DNA from: Oligoflexia bacterium
GTDB taxonomy: Bacteria; Bdellovibrionota_G; JANQFH01
Direction: 5' to 3'
Assembly: GCA_028277945.1 (NCBI GenBank)
Contig: JANQFH010000003.1
Location: 1 to 64,000, forward strand
Length of the DNA: 64,000 nt
Shown: piece after piece, positions 27,223-36,077 of the stretch
How positions within the stretch are numbered: position 1 is the first letter of the stretch
How the letters are laid out: each line of letters starts with the position of its first letter
Translations under genes and position numbers: made by a program
The notes under the pieces: generated by a model
The model's input: the letters and a program-made list of their open reading frames with translations, nothing else
Database searches by the model: none
What the model was told of the DNA's origin: nothing

Positions 27223-27987
27223 CTAAACTGAATTTTCACCAGCAAAGCGCTCGTACATACGCCGCTCCCAAGGGTAACACCCGTCGTCCCACGCGGCGAG
27301 TGTCTGCTGCAGGAGCTTTAAACCACCGCGTTCCTTTTGTAGCTGAAACAACAGCAAACCATAGTGGGCCTGGTAGAGTCTCTCGTCTGGCATGAGCTCA
27401 AAAGCCTTGGCCGCGTACTGCATACTGCGCTGTTGTTGCTGCTTGGTAAGAAAGAAGAGCAAAGAGAAATAGTAGAGCAAACGCGAAAGATAAAACAGGC
27501 CGACCTTGTGTAGGCTCGACTTCTCTAACCGCTGTAGCGCCTCCTGGTATTCATCCTTATACAGCAGCCACTGTGCTTGAACTAGGTGATGGCGGTTTTG
27601 CCAACGGTTTGATAGCCTTGATGGTTCAAAGTCTACGAATAAACGATCCAGATAATCGGCGGCGTCGGCGCCCTGTTGACCGAGATAAGCCGCTGCCAGA
27701 TAGAGCGCAGCGATCTGTCTTAGATTGCGATTTTTGCTTCGTTTAAAAATCGGCTCACATTCGCTGATAAGCCGTGCGAATTCGCGTTTGCGCAACCAGC
27801 GATCCATACGTTGAAAACGCACAAAAAAACCGTAAAGAAAAAAGAATGACGTCAACAAAACAAAGAGCAGCAACCACAACCAGATCAAGCTTGGCCGCCA
27901 ATAGGTGAACAGCAAAGCACCGACTAAAACGAAAATGGGTAGAATATAGTCTCTTCGTCCAAGCACGTTGCTGCCTTGAATACCCAA
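27223..27987 (-). CDS. membrane-anchored TPR-like protein of unknown function
   Basis: 254 residues. Two transmembrane helices near the N-terminus (about 15-32 and 35-57, IWLWLLLFVLLTSFFFLYGF) are followed by a cytoplasmic or periplasmic helical repeat domain with TPR-like units (LLYKDEYQEALQRLEKSS; AAKAFELMPDERLYQAHYGL). No catalytic motif. It is the last gene after surE-pcm-yqaA-nlpD-like (two-base gap), where rpoS sits in gamma-proteobacteria. Possibly an envelope scaffold; function unknown. Confidence 0.75.
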   Translation of the reverse strand: MGIQGSNVLGRRDYILPIFVLVGALLFTYWRPSLIWLWLLLFVLLTSFFFLYGFFVRFQRMDRWLRKREFARLISECEPIFKRSKNRNLRQIAALYLAAAYLGQQGADAADYLDRLFVDFEPSRLSNRWQNRHHLVQAQWLLYKDEYQEALQRLEKSSLHKVGLFYLSRLLYYFSLLFFLTKQQQQRSMQYAAKAFELMPDERLYQAHYGLLLFQLQKERGGLKLLQQTLAAWDDGCYPWERRMYERFAGENSV

Positions 27988-27989
27988 AC

Positions 27990-28709
27990 CTAAGGCAGGA
28001 GGTTTTCAGGGTTGACGGGCACCGTACGTTCGCGAATTTCAAAATGCAGCAACGGTTGATCTTGTTTAAAGTGATCTGTGTTTGGCGAGCCAACCGCGCC
28101 GACACTGGCACCCTGTTTTATCTCGGTATCTCGAGTAACGAGGATAGCGCCAAGGTAGCTATAAACGGAAAAGATCTCCTCGGCGTGACGGATGATAACT
28201 GTCTTACCAAAACCCTCAACATCATTCCCCGTATAGATGACACGGCCATCAGCCACAGCCGTCACCGTGGTCCCGGCAGGTGCAATGATATCAATACCAC
28301 TGTGCTTTTTGCGGCGATGTTTACCAAACCCCAAAGCAACTCGCTTTAGTTGCGACTGACGCAACGGCCAGATAAAACGACCACTGAGATTGCTTGCCCG
28401 CAGCCTCTGCGGTACGGTCTTACGCCAATTGGCTCTTCTCTGTTTGTTTTTGGGGGGAATCCCACTGCGCCGCTTGCCCTCATAACCTGGAATCAACAAA
28501 TACTGCCCTTCACGAATGTGTCCGAGATCGCGCATGTTGTTACTATGGGCGACCCGTTCAATCGGAACGCCGTAGGCCTTGGATATACGATACAAGGTCT
28601 CTCCCTTGGCAACCCTATGATAGTAACCTCGTCGAGATGCACAGCAGAGGCAAACGACCACCAGTACCGGCACCAAGATAAAACGAAGAAGGCCATTCAA
28701 ACCAGCCAT
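27990..28709 (-). CDS. nlpD: NlpD/EnvC-like LysM plus LytM (M23) protein, degenerate active site
   Basis: 239 residues: an N-terminal hydrophobic signal (about 1-22), one LysM module (about 32-76, KGETLYRISKAYGVPIERVA), a basic linker and a C-terminal LytM/M23 domain (about 120-239, KHSGIDIIAPAGTTVTAVADGR). H and D of the first zinc motif remain (HSGID), but the usual HxH near the end reads LLHFE and the usual YAHL reads YSYL. Loss of these histidines is the mark of NlpD/EnvC-type amidase activators, which control septal peptidoglycan splitting rather than cutting it. The place after surE and pcm fits nlpD. Start overlaps yqaA by 13 bases. Confidence 0.85.
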   Translation of the reverse strand: MAGLNGLLRFILVPVLVVVCLCCASRRGYYHRVAKGETLYRISKAYGVPIERVAHSNNMRDLGHIREGQYLLIPGYEGKRRSGIPPKNKQRRANWRKTVPQRLRASNLSGRFIWPLRQSQLKRVALGFGKHRRKKHSGIDIIAPAGTTVTAVADGRVIYTGNDVEGFGKTVIIRHAEEIFSVYSYLGAILVTRDTEIKQGASVGAVGSPNTDHFKQDQPLLHFEIRERTVPVNPENLLP

Positions 28710-29287
28710 CGTACCACCACAAACCCTAGGATCAGCGCCACGACAAACAGTATTGTCAGTAGATTAAAGTAGCGATCAATAAAACTGCGAATTTTTGGCC
28801 CAAACAGAAAAATCAAACCGGCAACGAGGAAAAAGCGCGCTCCGCGGCTCAGCAGTGAAACGGTAATGAACAGACCAAAGGGTATATCAAAGGCACCTGA
28901 GGAAAGAGTGAAGATTTTGTAGGGTATGGGTGTAAAACCTGAAATGGCAATCGCCAAAATGGCATTCTGTTGATAGAGTTGCTGCAGCTGAAAGAAGTGA
29001 TCGCTGGCACCATAAAAGTTAACAATCGGCATGCCGATGGTCTCCATGAACAGCGCCCCTATAAGGTAGCCCATAGCTCCTCCCGTGCCAGAACCGAGCA
29101 TGGTAATAAGGGCATAGCGTAGCCCGCGTCTGGGGCTTGCAACCGCCATAGGAATGAGCAAGAGGTCTGGAGGAATCGGGAAAAAAATTGCTTCGGTCAA
29201 AGCAACTAGGAATAGCGCGAGTTCGGCATAAGGCGTCGTGCCCCAGTGCAGTACCCAGTCGTAAAGTCTACGAATGTTACGCATCAT
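28697..29287 (-). CDS. YqaA/DedA-family membrane protein (VTT domain)
   Basis: 196 residues with about four hydrophobic segments and the DedA/VTT hallmarks: EAIFFPIPPDLLLIPMAVA, the glycine-rich GSGTGGAMGYLIG, and GFTPIPYKIFTLSSGAF. Family members are implicated in lipid flipping and membrane homeostasis. It abuts pcm upstream without a gap and overlaps the nlpD-like gene downstream, the same surE-pcm-yqaA-nlpD order seen in several proteobacteria. Confidence 0.88.
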   Translation of the reverse strand: MMRNIRRLYDWVLHWGTTPYAELALFLVALTEAIFFPIPPDLLLIPMAVASPRRGLRYALITMLGSGTGGAMGYLIGALFMETIGMPIVNFYGASDHFFQLQQLYQQNAILAIAISGFTPIPYKIFTLSSGAFDIPFGLFITVSLLSRGARFFLVAGLIFLFGPKIRSFIDRYFNLLTILFVVALILGFVVVRWLV

Positions 29288-29938
29288 CTATGCGGGCGTT
29301 TCTACAAATGGTACAAAAGCACACTGCCCTAGTGAGATCTGCTGTGGTCCTTGGGCTCCTTGATGCACGAAGACTGCTAGCTCCTGCCGATGTGTATCCC
29401 CTATAGGTACCACCAAACGGCCACCCTCCTTGAGCTGACCATAGAGTTTCTCTGGCAATCTTGAACTGAAAGCAGCAACAACAATACCATCGTAGGGGGC
29501 ATATTCTGGCCAACCCTCCCAACCATCGCCTAATTTCGCAAGCACGTTGTTGTAGTCAAGTCTAACAAAACGACGCTTTGCCTGACGCAACAGCGCTGGA
29601 ATCCTTTCGATCGTATAGACACTCTGGCAGAGTCTTGAAAGCAAAGCCGCCTGGTAACCACAACCGGTGCCGACGTCTAACACCCGCGCCCCAGGCCGCA
29701 GGTAGAGGCTCTGTAGCATGACAGCAACCGTATAGGGTTGGGAAATAGTCTGTCGCTGGCCAATGGGCAGTGCCTGGTTTTGATAGGCCTGATACTTGAG
29801 AGGAGAGTCGATAAACTCGTGTCGTGGCACTTCAGCAAAGGCCTGTAGCAAACGCATATCAGTGACACCACGGGAGATTAACTCCCTTTCTATCATTTGA
29901 CCTCTTGGCGTCTTGCTTACGTCTTTCAAAGCTTCCAA
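29288..29938 (-). CDS. pcm: protein-L-isoaspartate O-methyltransferase
   Basis: 216 residues, class I SAM-dependent methyltransferase. The SAM site is VLDVGTGCGYQAALL, preceded by the PCMT-specific GQRQTISQPYTVAVM, and VAAFSSRLPEKLYGQLKEGG follows. It repairs isoaspartyl residues in aged proteins. Its start overlaps the surE end by 13 bases. Confidence 0.96.
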   Translation of the reverse strand: MEALKDVSKTPRGQMIERELISRGVTDMRLLQAFAEVPRHEFIDSPLKYQAYQNQALPIGQRQTISQPYTVAVMLQSLYLRPGARVLDVGTGCGYQAALLSRLCQSVYTIERIPALLRQAKRRFVRLDYNNVLAKLGDGWEGWPEYAPYDGIVVAAFSSRLPEKLYGQLKEGGRLVVPIGDTHRQELAVFVHQGAQGPQQISLGQCAFVPFVETPA

Positions 29939-30702
29939 TCCCGCAACTGTTTCAAAAATTGGTAGTTCGTATAATCAAGATGGATCGGCGTCACAGAAAC
30001 CTTGCCAGCTCTAACAGCGGCAATGTCGCTCTCGCCGTCCGGTATATGTTCCATGACCTTACTGTTATTCCAGTAATAGTAATGACCGCGCGGATCCTGA
30101 CGCGTTTCAAAATTATAGCCCCAAGCTTTGTGGCCCATGGTCGTGGTGACACAAGTAAGAGACGTGGCATCTGTTGCATTGGTAGTAGCACGGTTAGGAA
30201 CATTGATGTTAAGCAAGGTGTTCTTTGGCAGGCCATGCTCACACACCCGAGTTGCCAGGTCCTTGACCACCTCGACAGCAAGTTGAAAGTTTGGCGTCTC
30301 TCCTTCATCTTGGTCAAAAGCTAGAGAGACCGCTATCGCCGGTATTCCCATCTGCGTTGCTTGCATCGCCCCTGATACCGTGCCCGAGTTGGCGATGTCT
30401 GTCCCGACATTAGCGCCGTGGTTGATGCCAGAAATGACGAGGTTGATCGGATCGCGTACCAGCTTACTCAGTGCTAGGCTTACACAGTCTGCTGGTGTCC
30501 CGCTAACAGCAAAACGATCCGCATCTAAGCGATTTACTCTCAGGGGGTTGTGTAGCGTTAGCGAGTGTGAACAGGTGCTCTGTTCATTCATAGGAGCAAC
30601 GGTGATCACATGATTGACCCACGATGTCTGCTTAAGACCCGTAGCAAGCCGCTGTAGCCCTACTGCATCAATACCGTCGTCATTGGTTACCAAGATGTTC
30701 AT
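29926..30702 (-). CDS. surE: 5'/3'-nucleotidase SurE
   Basis: 258 residues. The metal-binding N-terminus reads ILVTNDDGIDAVGL, followed by SGTPADCVSLAL and the signature VISGINHGANVGTDIANSGT. SurE dephosphorylates nucleoside monophosphates under stress. GGGGGAG lies just before the ATG. It opens the surE-pcm-yqaA-nlpD-like operon and is divergent from mfd. Confidence 0.97.
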   Translation of the reverse strand: MNILVTNDDGIDAVGLQRLATGLKQTSWVNHVITVAPMNEQSTCSHSLTLHNPLRVNRLDADRFAVSGTPADCVSLALSKLVRDPINLVISGINHGANVGTDIANSGTVSGAMQATQMGIPAIAVSLAFDQDEGETPNFQLAVEVVKDLATRVCEHGLPKNTLLNINVPNRATTNATDATSLTCVTTTMGHKAWGYNFETRQDPRGHYYYWNNSKVMEHIPDGESDIAAVRAGKVSVTPIHLDYTNYQFLKQLRDWKL

Positions 30703-30722
30703 ACTCCCCCTTTATCAACGCT

Positions 30723-30751
30723 AGCTTAGTTGGATAGCGAGAAGGCGTCAA
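30723..30751 (-). promoter_or_regulatory. putative surE promoter
   Basis: Minus strand: TTGACG, a 17-base spacer, then TAAGCT. The -10 is weak; it lies about 20 bases before the surE ATG, back-to-back with the mfd promoter. Confidence 0.4.
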
Positions 30752-30771
30752 CTCTGCTACCCATCACGGCT

Positions 30772-30800
30772 TTGACACACCCACAGCTGTGATTCATAGT
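30772..30800 (+). promoter_or_regulatory. putative mfd promoter, leaderless arrangement
   Basis: Perfect TTGACA, a 17-base spacer, then CATAGT (four of six). The -10 ends six bases before ATG 30807, so RNA would start at the start codon, the same geometry as brnT. Confidence 0.5.
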
Positions 30801-30806
30801 ACGCCG

Positions 30807-33800
30807 ATGTTAACCCGCTGGCGACAAGAGCTCCAAGCCAAGCTACCAAAAGCTGGGCAAAAGCTGCTGATTGCCGCAACAGAATCAAGCCGCACCGCCT
30901 TTGCCCTGTCCCAGCTACACCAAGTATTGCCAGACGAGACAACGCTCTTAGTAGTGACCGCAAGCGAAAAAGAGGCAAAAACAACACAAGAGGATCTCAG
31001 TTGTTTTATTAACGACTTAAAAGTATTGCATTGGCCATCGCGGCGGTTGCACCTACACCGGCCTGTCCTTCTTGGCGAAGCCTACTCTGCGCAACGTGCG
31101 AGCGTACTCGACACTGTCAACAACAGCTCCGCGGCGGTTATCGTTTGCAGTTACGAGTCCATCCGCCAGCAGACCCTGCCAACGGAGTGGTTGACAAAGT
31201 ATACCGTCGAGGTAACCCCTGGTAGTGAACTCGACCTTGAGCGCCTTACGAGACTTTTAGCTGCTACAGGATACCGTCGTCAGCCGTTAGTGCGTGAGAC
31301 AGGTCAGTTTGCCGTCCGCGGCGGAATCATCGATCTGTTCCCACCAAATGAGGAGCAGCCCTGTCGCATCGAACTGTTTGGAGATACAGTAGAGTCCCTA
31401 CGCTACTTTGACACCAACAGCCAGCGCTCGACTCAAGCAACAGAGAGATTACGAATCATCCCCTTCTCTGAAATCATTCATGATCAAGATACCTCTATGC
31501 AGGCCCAATCTGCGTTAAAAAAGGTGGCAGACGAACATGATATTCCCAAAAAAGCTCGCACGCTCTACCATGAACTCCTAGCTACAAACACTCACACCCA
31601 AGAATTGGAAGATCTACTACCGTTGTTTTATCCGGACACAGCACTGCTGTTTGACTACCTGCCAAAAGACTTCCACGTAGCCTTTATTAACCGATTGGGG
31701 ATTGAGGAAGCCGATCGCAATCTCGATGCAAGCTTAACGGCCTTGCTGGAAAAGATTGGTAAACAAGGTGAGGGATTTTTTCACCCAGAGGTCTACGCTG
31801 ACTCGAAACAGGTCATGAAGATGTTAGACAGCCGATCTGTGGTTTTGTTTGAAGATGCAGGTCATGATCTCCCCGTAGACACACCACAGCTACAGATCAC
31901 CCTAGATGCAATCCCTAAAGAAAAACGCTTTATGACAGAGCGTCTCAAGGGCTTTCTTCGCCAAGGTTATGCAGTGCATATAATCTGTGACAACGAGACA
32001 CAACGAGAAAAGATTGCTCGACTCTTCCTAACAAAAGCAACCGACACGACTGCTAAAAACCTACATCTTTCCATCGGCAGTTTGCAGCATGGCTTCTTCA
32101 ATGGAGTAGAGAAATTTCTCTACATTCCAGACAGAGAAATCTTTGGCATCAAACAAAAGCGCCGCCCCGTTACTACAACGCCGCAACCAGATTCAACCGT
32201 TCTCGCCCAGCTTAAAGAGGGTAGTTACGTCGTTCACATCGATCACGGCATTGGGCTTTATCACGGACTCCAGCACCTAGAGATAGACGGACAGGAGTCC
32301 GATTTTCTACGCTTGGAATACCGTGGCGGCGACAGGCTCTATCTCCCCATCTACCGTATGAACGTCATCCAACCCTATGCCACTGCAGCTGACGGTGAGG
32401 CTGGAGATGCCGTCCAACTCGATCGTCTTGGCTCCAACGTCTGGGCAAAGAGGAAGGCCAAGGTCCACCAAGCCATTCGCGATATGACCCAAGCACTACT
32501 TAAACTATACGCCTCACGCAAAGTCATTGAGGGTTTTGCTCACACCGATGATGATCCTATTGAGCAGGAGTTTGCTGCCTCGTTTCCCTTCACAGAAACT
32601 CACGATCAAGCCAGGACCATTGATGAGGTTTTGACAGATATGGAGACTCCACGGCCCATGGACCGTCTGGTCTGTGGTGATGTTGGCTTTGGTAAGACAG
32701 AGGTGGCTTTGCGAGCGGCGTTTCGCGCGATACTCGCTGGTAAACAGGTCGCCGTTTTAGTCCCTACAACACTGTTGGCAGAACAACACTTTCATACCTT
32801 CTCAGAGCGTTTACGGCCATTTGCCGCAAACGTCGCAACACTGAGCCGGTTTCGTAGTTCGAAACAGATCAAGCAAACGCTGCAAGAACTCAAGTCAGGA
32901 GAAGTCGATGTCGTTGTTGGTACCCACCGTATGTTATCCAAAGACGTGCAATTCAAAGATCTTTCCCTGCTCATTATCGATGAAGAACATCGCTTCGGAG
33001 TTTCTCACAAAGAGAAGATCAAACAGTACCGAGCTAAGATCGACGTTATAAGCATGACTGCTACTCCGATTCCAAGGTCTTTGCAGATGTCTCTACATGG
33101 CTTCCGAGATCTCAGCGTTATTGAAACACCGCCGGCAGATCGTCAGTCGGTGCAGACTTTTATTGCGCGGTTCGATGACGACCTAATCCGTAATGCGATT
33201 ATCAGCGAAGTAGCGCGTGGAGGGCAGGTATTTTTTGTTCACAATCGTGTGCAGACTATAAGCGCAATGAAGAAGTATCTGACTCACTTGGTGCCAGAAG
33301 TTAGCATTGGTATCGTTCACGGCGAAACACCTGAAAGAGAGGCCGAAAGAGTCATGCTTGCTTTTTTGCGTCAGGAGGTTGCTGTTTTGTTGGCGACAAC
33401 GATCATCGAATCGGGTTTAGATTTTCCCATGGCCAACACGATTATCATTAATCGGGCGGATAGATTTGGACTGGCACAACTCTACCAACTACGAGGCCGG
33501 GTCGGTCGTTCAAACCGTGAGGCATTTGCCTATCTGCTTATACCCGGCGACGACCTTATAAGCCAACAGGCGCAGAAACGACTGAGCGCTCTGCGTGCCT
33601 TCACTCAACTCGGTAGTGGATATCGCATCGCTCTTCGAGATTTGGAAATACGAGGCGCTGGCAATCTACTAGGAACCAAACAGTCAGGACATATCCGTGC
33701 TGTGGGCATGGAACTCTATAACAATCTACTGCAACGCTGTGTACGAGAACTACAAGGACAGACGATCGAAGAGGAGATCGAGCCTGAGCTCCAGCTAAAA

Positions 33801-34211
33801 ACGGCTGCCTTCATCCCAAAAGATTACATTGCCGACGAATCTGTACGACTCTATCTCTATCGCCGTATCGCCGGTTGTCACACCACAGAGGAAATCGATC
33901 TCTTGAACCGAGAACTCAAGGATCGTTTTGGCTCGCTACCCAAAGTTGTGGAAAACCTGCTTGAGATCGTTGGCTTGCGCTTACTAGCACGGAAGTTGCG
34001 TTTGAAACGGCTTACCGCAGGCAAGGACGGCCTGGCGATGGAATTTGACCGTTCAACCAAGGTAAAACCTGAGAACTTGGCGACACTTCTAGGCGATCGG
34101 GAGGTCCAAGCACGCATGCATGACGCCCACACCCTTCTAGTTCCAACTAACCGAAATCACAGCGATTTCAACCTTGATAGGATTAAAAAGCTCTTGCAGC
34201 GGCTTACCTAG
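30807..34211 (+). CDS. mfd: transcription-repair coupling factor
   Basis: 1134 residues from ATG 30807 (a GTG at 30789 also opens the frame, but it lies inside the promoter). Order: UvrB-homology region (about 10-330, FAVRGGIIDLFPP), the RNA-polymerase-interacting CarD/RID domain (LKEGSYVVHIDHGIGLYHGL), the RecG-like translocase motor with Walker A (CGDVGFGKTEVALRAA), DEEHRFG, and TIIESGLDFPMANTI plus QLYQLRGRVGRS, and the TRCF C-terminal autoinhibitory domain. Mfd removes RNA polymerase stalled at lesions and recruits UvrA, whose gene lies 3 kb downstream on the same strand. Confidence 0.98.
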   Translation: MLTRWRQELQAKLPKAGQKLLIAATESSRTAFALSQLHQVLPDETTLLVVTASEKEAKTTQEDLSCFINDLKVLHWPSRRLHLHRPVLLGEAYSAQRASVLDTVNNSSAAVIVCSYESIRQQTLPTEWLTKYTVEVTPGSELDLERLTRLLAATGYRRQPLVRETGQFAVRGGIIDLFPPNEEQPCRIELFGDTVESLRYFDTNSQRSTQATERLRIIPFSEIIHDQDTSMQAQSALKKVADEHDIPKKARTLYHELLATNTHTQELEDLLPLFYPDTALLFDYLPKDFHVAFINRLGIEEADRNLDASLTALLEKIGKQGEGFFHPEVYADSKQVMKMLDSRSVVLFEDAGHDLPVDTPQLQITLDAIPKEKRFMTERLKGFLRQGYAVHIICDNETQREKIARLFLTKATDTTAKNLHLSIGSLQHGFFNGVEKFLYIPDREIFGIKQKRRPVTTTPQPDSTVLAQLKEGSYVVHIDHGIGLYHGLQHLEIDGQESDFLRLEYRGGDRLYLPIYRMNVIQPYATAADGEAGDAVQLDRLGSNVWAKRKAKVHQAIRDMTQALLKLYASRKVIEGFAHTDDDPIEQEFAASFPFTETHDQARTIDEVLTDMETPRPMDRLVCGDVGFGKTEVALRAAFRAILAGKQVAVLVPTTLLAEQHFHTFSERLRPFAANVATLSRFRSSKQIKQTLQELKSGEVDVVVGTHRMLSKDVQFKDLSLLIIDEEHRFGVSHKEKIKQYRAKIDVISMTATPIPRSLQMSLHGFRDLSVIETPPADRQSVQTFIARFDDDLIRNAIISEVARGGQVFFVHNRVQTISAMKKYLTHLVPEVSIGIVHGETPEREAERVMLAFLRQEVAVLLATTIIESGLDFPMANTIIINRADRFGLAQLYQLRGRVGRSNREAFAYLLIPGDDLISQQAQKRLSALRAFTQLGSGYRIALRDLEIRGAGNLLGTKQSGHIRAVGMELYNNLLQRCVRELQGQTIEEEIEPELQLKTAAFIPKDYIADESVRLYLYRRIAGCHTTEEIDLLNRELKDRFGSLPKVVENLLEIVGLRLLARKLRLKRLTAGKDGLAMEFDRSTKVKPENLATLLGDREVQARMHDAHTLLVPTNRNHSDFNLDRIKKLLQRLT

Positions 34212-34232
34212 TATGCTACGCAGCCTAGTGCT

Positions 34233-35117
34233 ATGCGCTCGAATTTATTCGTCATTCTTCTCTCTCTGAGCTTGCTGCCAGCCTGCCAGCCAGAGAGCAT
34301 CGACCTTGAGGCCACGGAAAACGGTGTCGCTCTCGTTGGCAACCAACTCATCACCACCGACGACGTTCTCCAGCGCATGGAGGAACTCGCCGCCTACCGC
34401 GTCAGCCGACATTTTAACGAAGAGCAGAAAAAGAGCCTGCTCCTCGAGATGGTCCATTTTGCGCTAATCGCACAAAAGGCCATAGATGAAGGCTTTAAAC
34501 TATCAGAACCAGCCAATAAAAAACGGTTAGTGCGTGATTACCTAAGGAAAAGCATCGACCAAAACCCAAGACTTACACCCAGGCCTGAGGAAATTCGTAA
34601 AGTGTATGAAGAGAGAAAGTTAGAGTTGGACCGTATTCGGGCAAGCCATATTCTTATTAGTGCCGCTAAACAAACGGACACGGAGGCTAGAGTCTTAGCA
34701 GAGAGCATTTTAAAACGCCTTAAAGCTGGTGAGGATTTCGCTGTGCTCGCAAAGCAGTTCTCGGCTGACGAGGCAACTGCCAGCAAAGGCGGGGATCTTG
34801 GCACCTTCAGCCGGACACGTCGATTTGTGCCTGCATTTCTTGAAGCCAGCTTTAACCTAAAGAAGCTTAACGAATTGAGTCCGCTGGTAAAAACTCAGTT
34901 CGGCTATCATATTATCAAACTCACTGAAGACCATCGAGGTCTGAAGAACAATCGTCAGTTCCTCTTGAGACAACTTAACAATGAGAAACGGCGTGCGGCA
35001 TACCAAAATATGCTGACTCGTCTCAAAGAGACAACGCCGATAAAAGTAAACTATGCAAGATTACAAGGTGTCAACCTAGCGCTAGGTATTGAGGCAAAGC
35101 AAGAGAGCCGTAAATGA
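34233..35117 (+). CDS. PpiC-type peptidyl-prolyl isomerase lipoprotein
   Basis: 294 residues. The lipobox ends at C18 (LLPAC), so it is a lipoprotein. A SurA_N-like helical part (about 35-130) precedes a rotamase domain at about 135-235 with the parvulin pattern ASHILI, AVLAKQFSADEATASKGGDLG and FGYHIIKLTE. Such proteins assist folding of outer-membrane proteins. It starts 21 bases after mfd and overlaps the next foldase gene by four bases. Confidence 0.93.
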   Translation: MRSNLFVILLSLSLLPACQPESIDLEATENGVALVGNQLITTDDVLQRMEELAAYRVSRHFNEEQKKSLLLEMVHFALIAQKAIDEGFKLSEPANKKRLVRDYLRKSIDQNPRLTPRPEEIRKVYEERKLELDRIRASHILISAAKQTDTEARVLAESILKRLKAGEDFAVLAKQFSADEATASKGGDLGTFSRTRRFVPAFLEASFNLKKLNELSPLVKTQFGYHIIKLTEDHRGLKNNRQFLLRQLNNEKRRAAYQNMLTRLKETTPIKVNYARLQGVNLALGIEAKQESRK

Positions 35118-36046
35118 CCAGATGTCACCGTGTAATAAACTATCAGCTTGTAACCTTATTGTTATTCAGCATTGTAGCGTGTCGGTCTGAACAGACTTCG
35201 CCCATCATTCTCGCAACAGTGGGAGAGCGAGTCATCACTCTAGAGGACTATCGCCATAAACTGAGGGAGTACTATCCAGACCATGCGACCCATACCGTTG
35301 ACAAGTCTATAAAGGAGAAGATTTTAAATGATCTGATCGAACAAGAACTCTTGCTACAGGAAGCTGCCGCACGCAATATCATAGTGACCGAGGCTGAGGT
35401 GGAGGCGGAAATAAAGCGAACCGCAGAGGACCTGCCCGGCCAGGAGCTAGAAAAACTGTTGGTGCGCAAACGTTACAATCGCAAAGACTGGCAAAATAAT
35501 CTAAGACGGAATCTATTGCTGCAAAAAGTATCGAGAAGACTGACAGATGATCGATCCACCATTACCAAGGAAATGATTCAAAATTACTATGATCAGAACA
35601 AGCAAGACTTCCACGTACCCGAGCAAGTTCGTGCGCTACACATTCTTGTAGAATCGGAACAAGAGGCCTTTGAGGTACTAGCACAGATTAGGCAGGGGAC
35701 ACCGTTTGAAACTGTGGCACGGGAGAGATCCCGTGGTCCTGAAGCTCAGCAGGGAGGTGACTTGGGCTATTTTTCTAGGGGAGTTATGCCAAAGATTTTT
35801 GATACGACTATTTTCCCCTTAGCTGTCGGCAAGACGAGTCGTGTTGTCTCGAGTGAGTATGGTTATCACATTTTTAAGCTCATAGATCGGAAGCTCAAAA
35901 GAACCAAAGCGTTAGATGAATGCAGCAACAAAATCCGTACCATTTTAATGGAAGTAAAGCGTCGGAAACTGTATTCTGATTGGCTGGAGAAGCAGCTGAA
36001 GAAGACGCGCATTATGAAAAACCGTGCGCTCCTGGCAAAACTCTAA
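35114..36046 (+). CDS. second PpiC-type peptidyl-prolyl isomerase lipoprotein
   Basis: 310 residues, lipobox ending at C23 (SIVAC). N-terminal SurA_N-like chaperone helices and a parvulin domain at about 175-270 (RALHILVESEQEAFEVLAQI, GPEAQQGGDLGYFS, SEYGYHIFKLID). It overlaps the preceding gene by ATGA and is clearly a diverged paralogue of it. Likely anchored in the outer or inner membrane as a periplasmic foldase. Confidence 0.93.
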   Translation: MTRCHRVINYQLVTLLLFSIVACRSEQTSPIILATVGERVITLEDYRHKLREYYPDHATHTVDKSIKEKILNDLIEQELLLQEAAARNIIVTEAEVEAEIKRTAEDLPGQELEKLLVRKRYNRKDWQNNLRRNLLLQKVSRRLTDDRSTITKEMIQNYYDQNKQDFHVPEQVRALHILVESEQEAFEVLAQIRQGTPFETVARERSRGPEAQQGGDLGYFSRGVMPKIFDTTIFPLAVGKTSRVVSSEYGYHIFKLIDRKLKRTKALDECSNKIRTILMEVKRRKLYSDWLEKQLKKTRIMKNRALLAKL

Positions 36047-36077
36047 TGATATAAAAGGGTTGAAAACGGAAATCCCT

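Noticed and set aside
30789-30806. GTG start for mfd six codons upstream
   Set aside because: It lies between the -35 and -10 boxes and has no ribosome site; ATG 30807 fits promoter geometry better.
36024-36077. Upstream extension of surA inside the previous gene
   Set aside because: It would put 18 extra residues before a normal signal peptide; ATG 36078 has a ribosome site.
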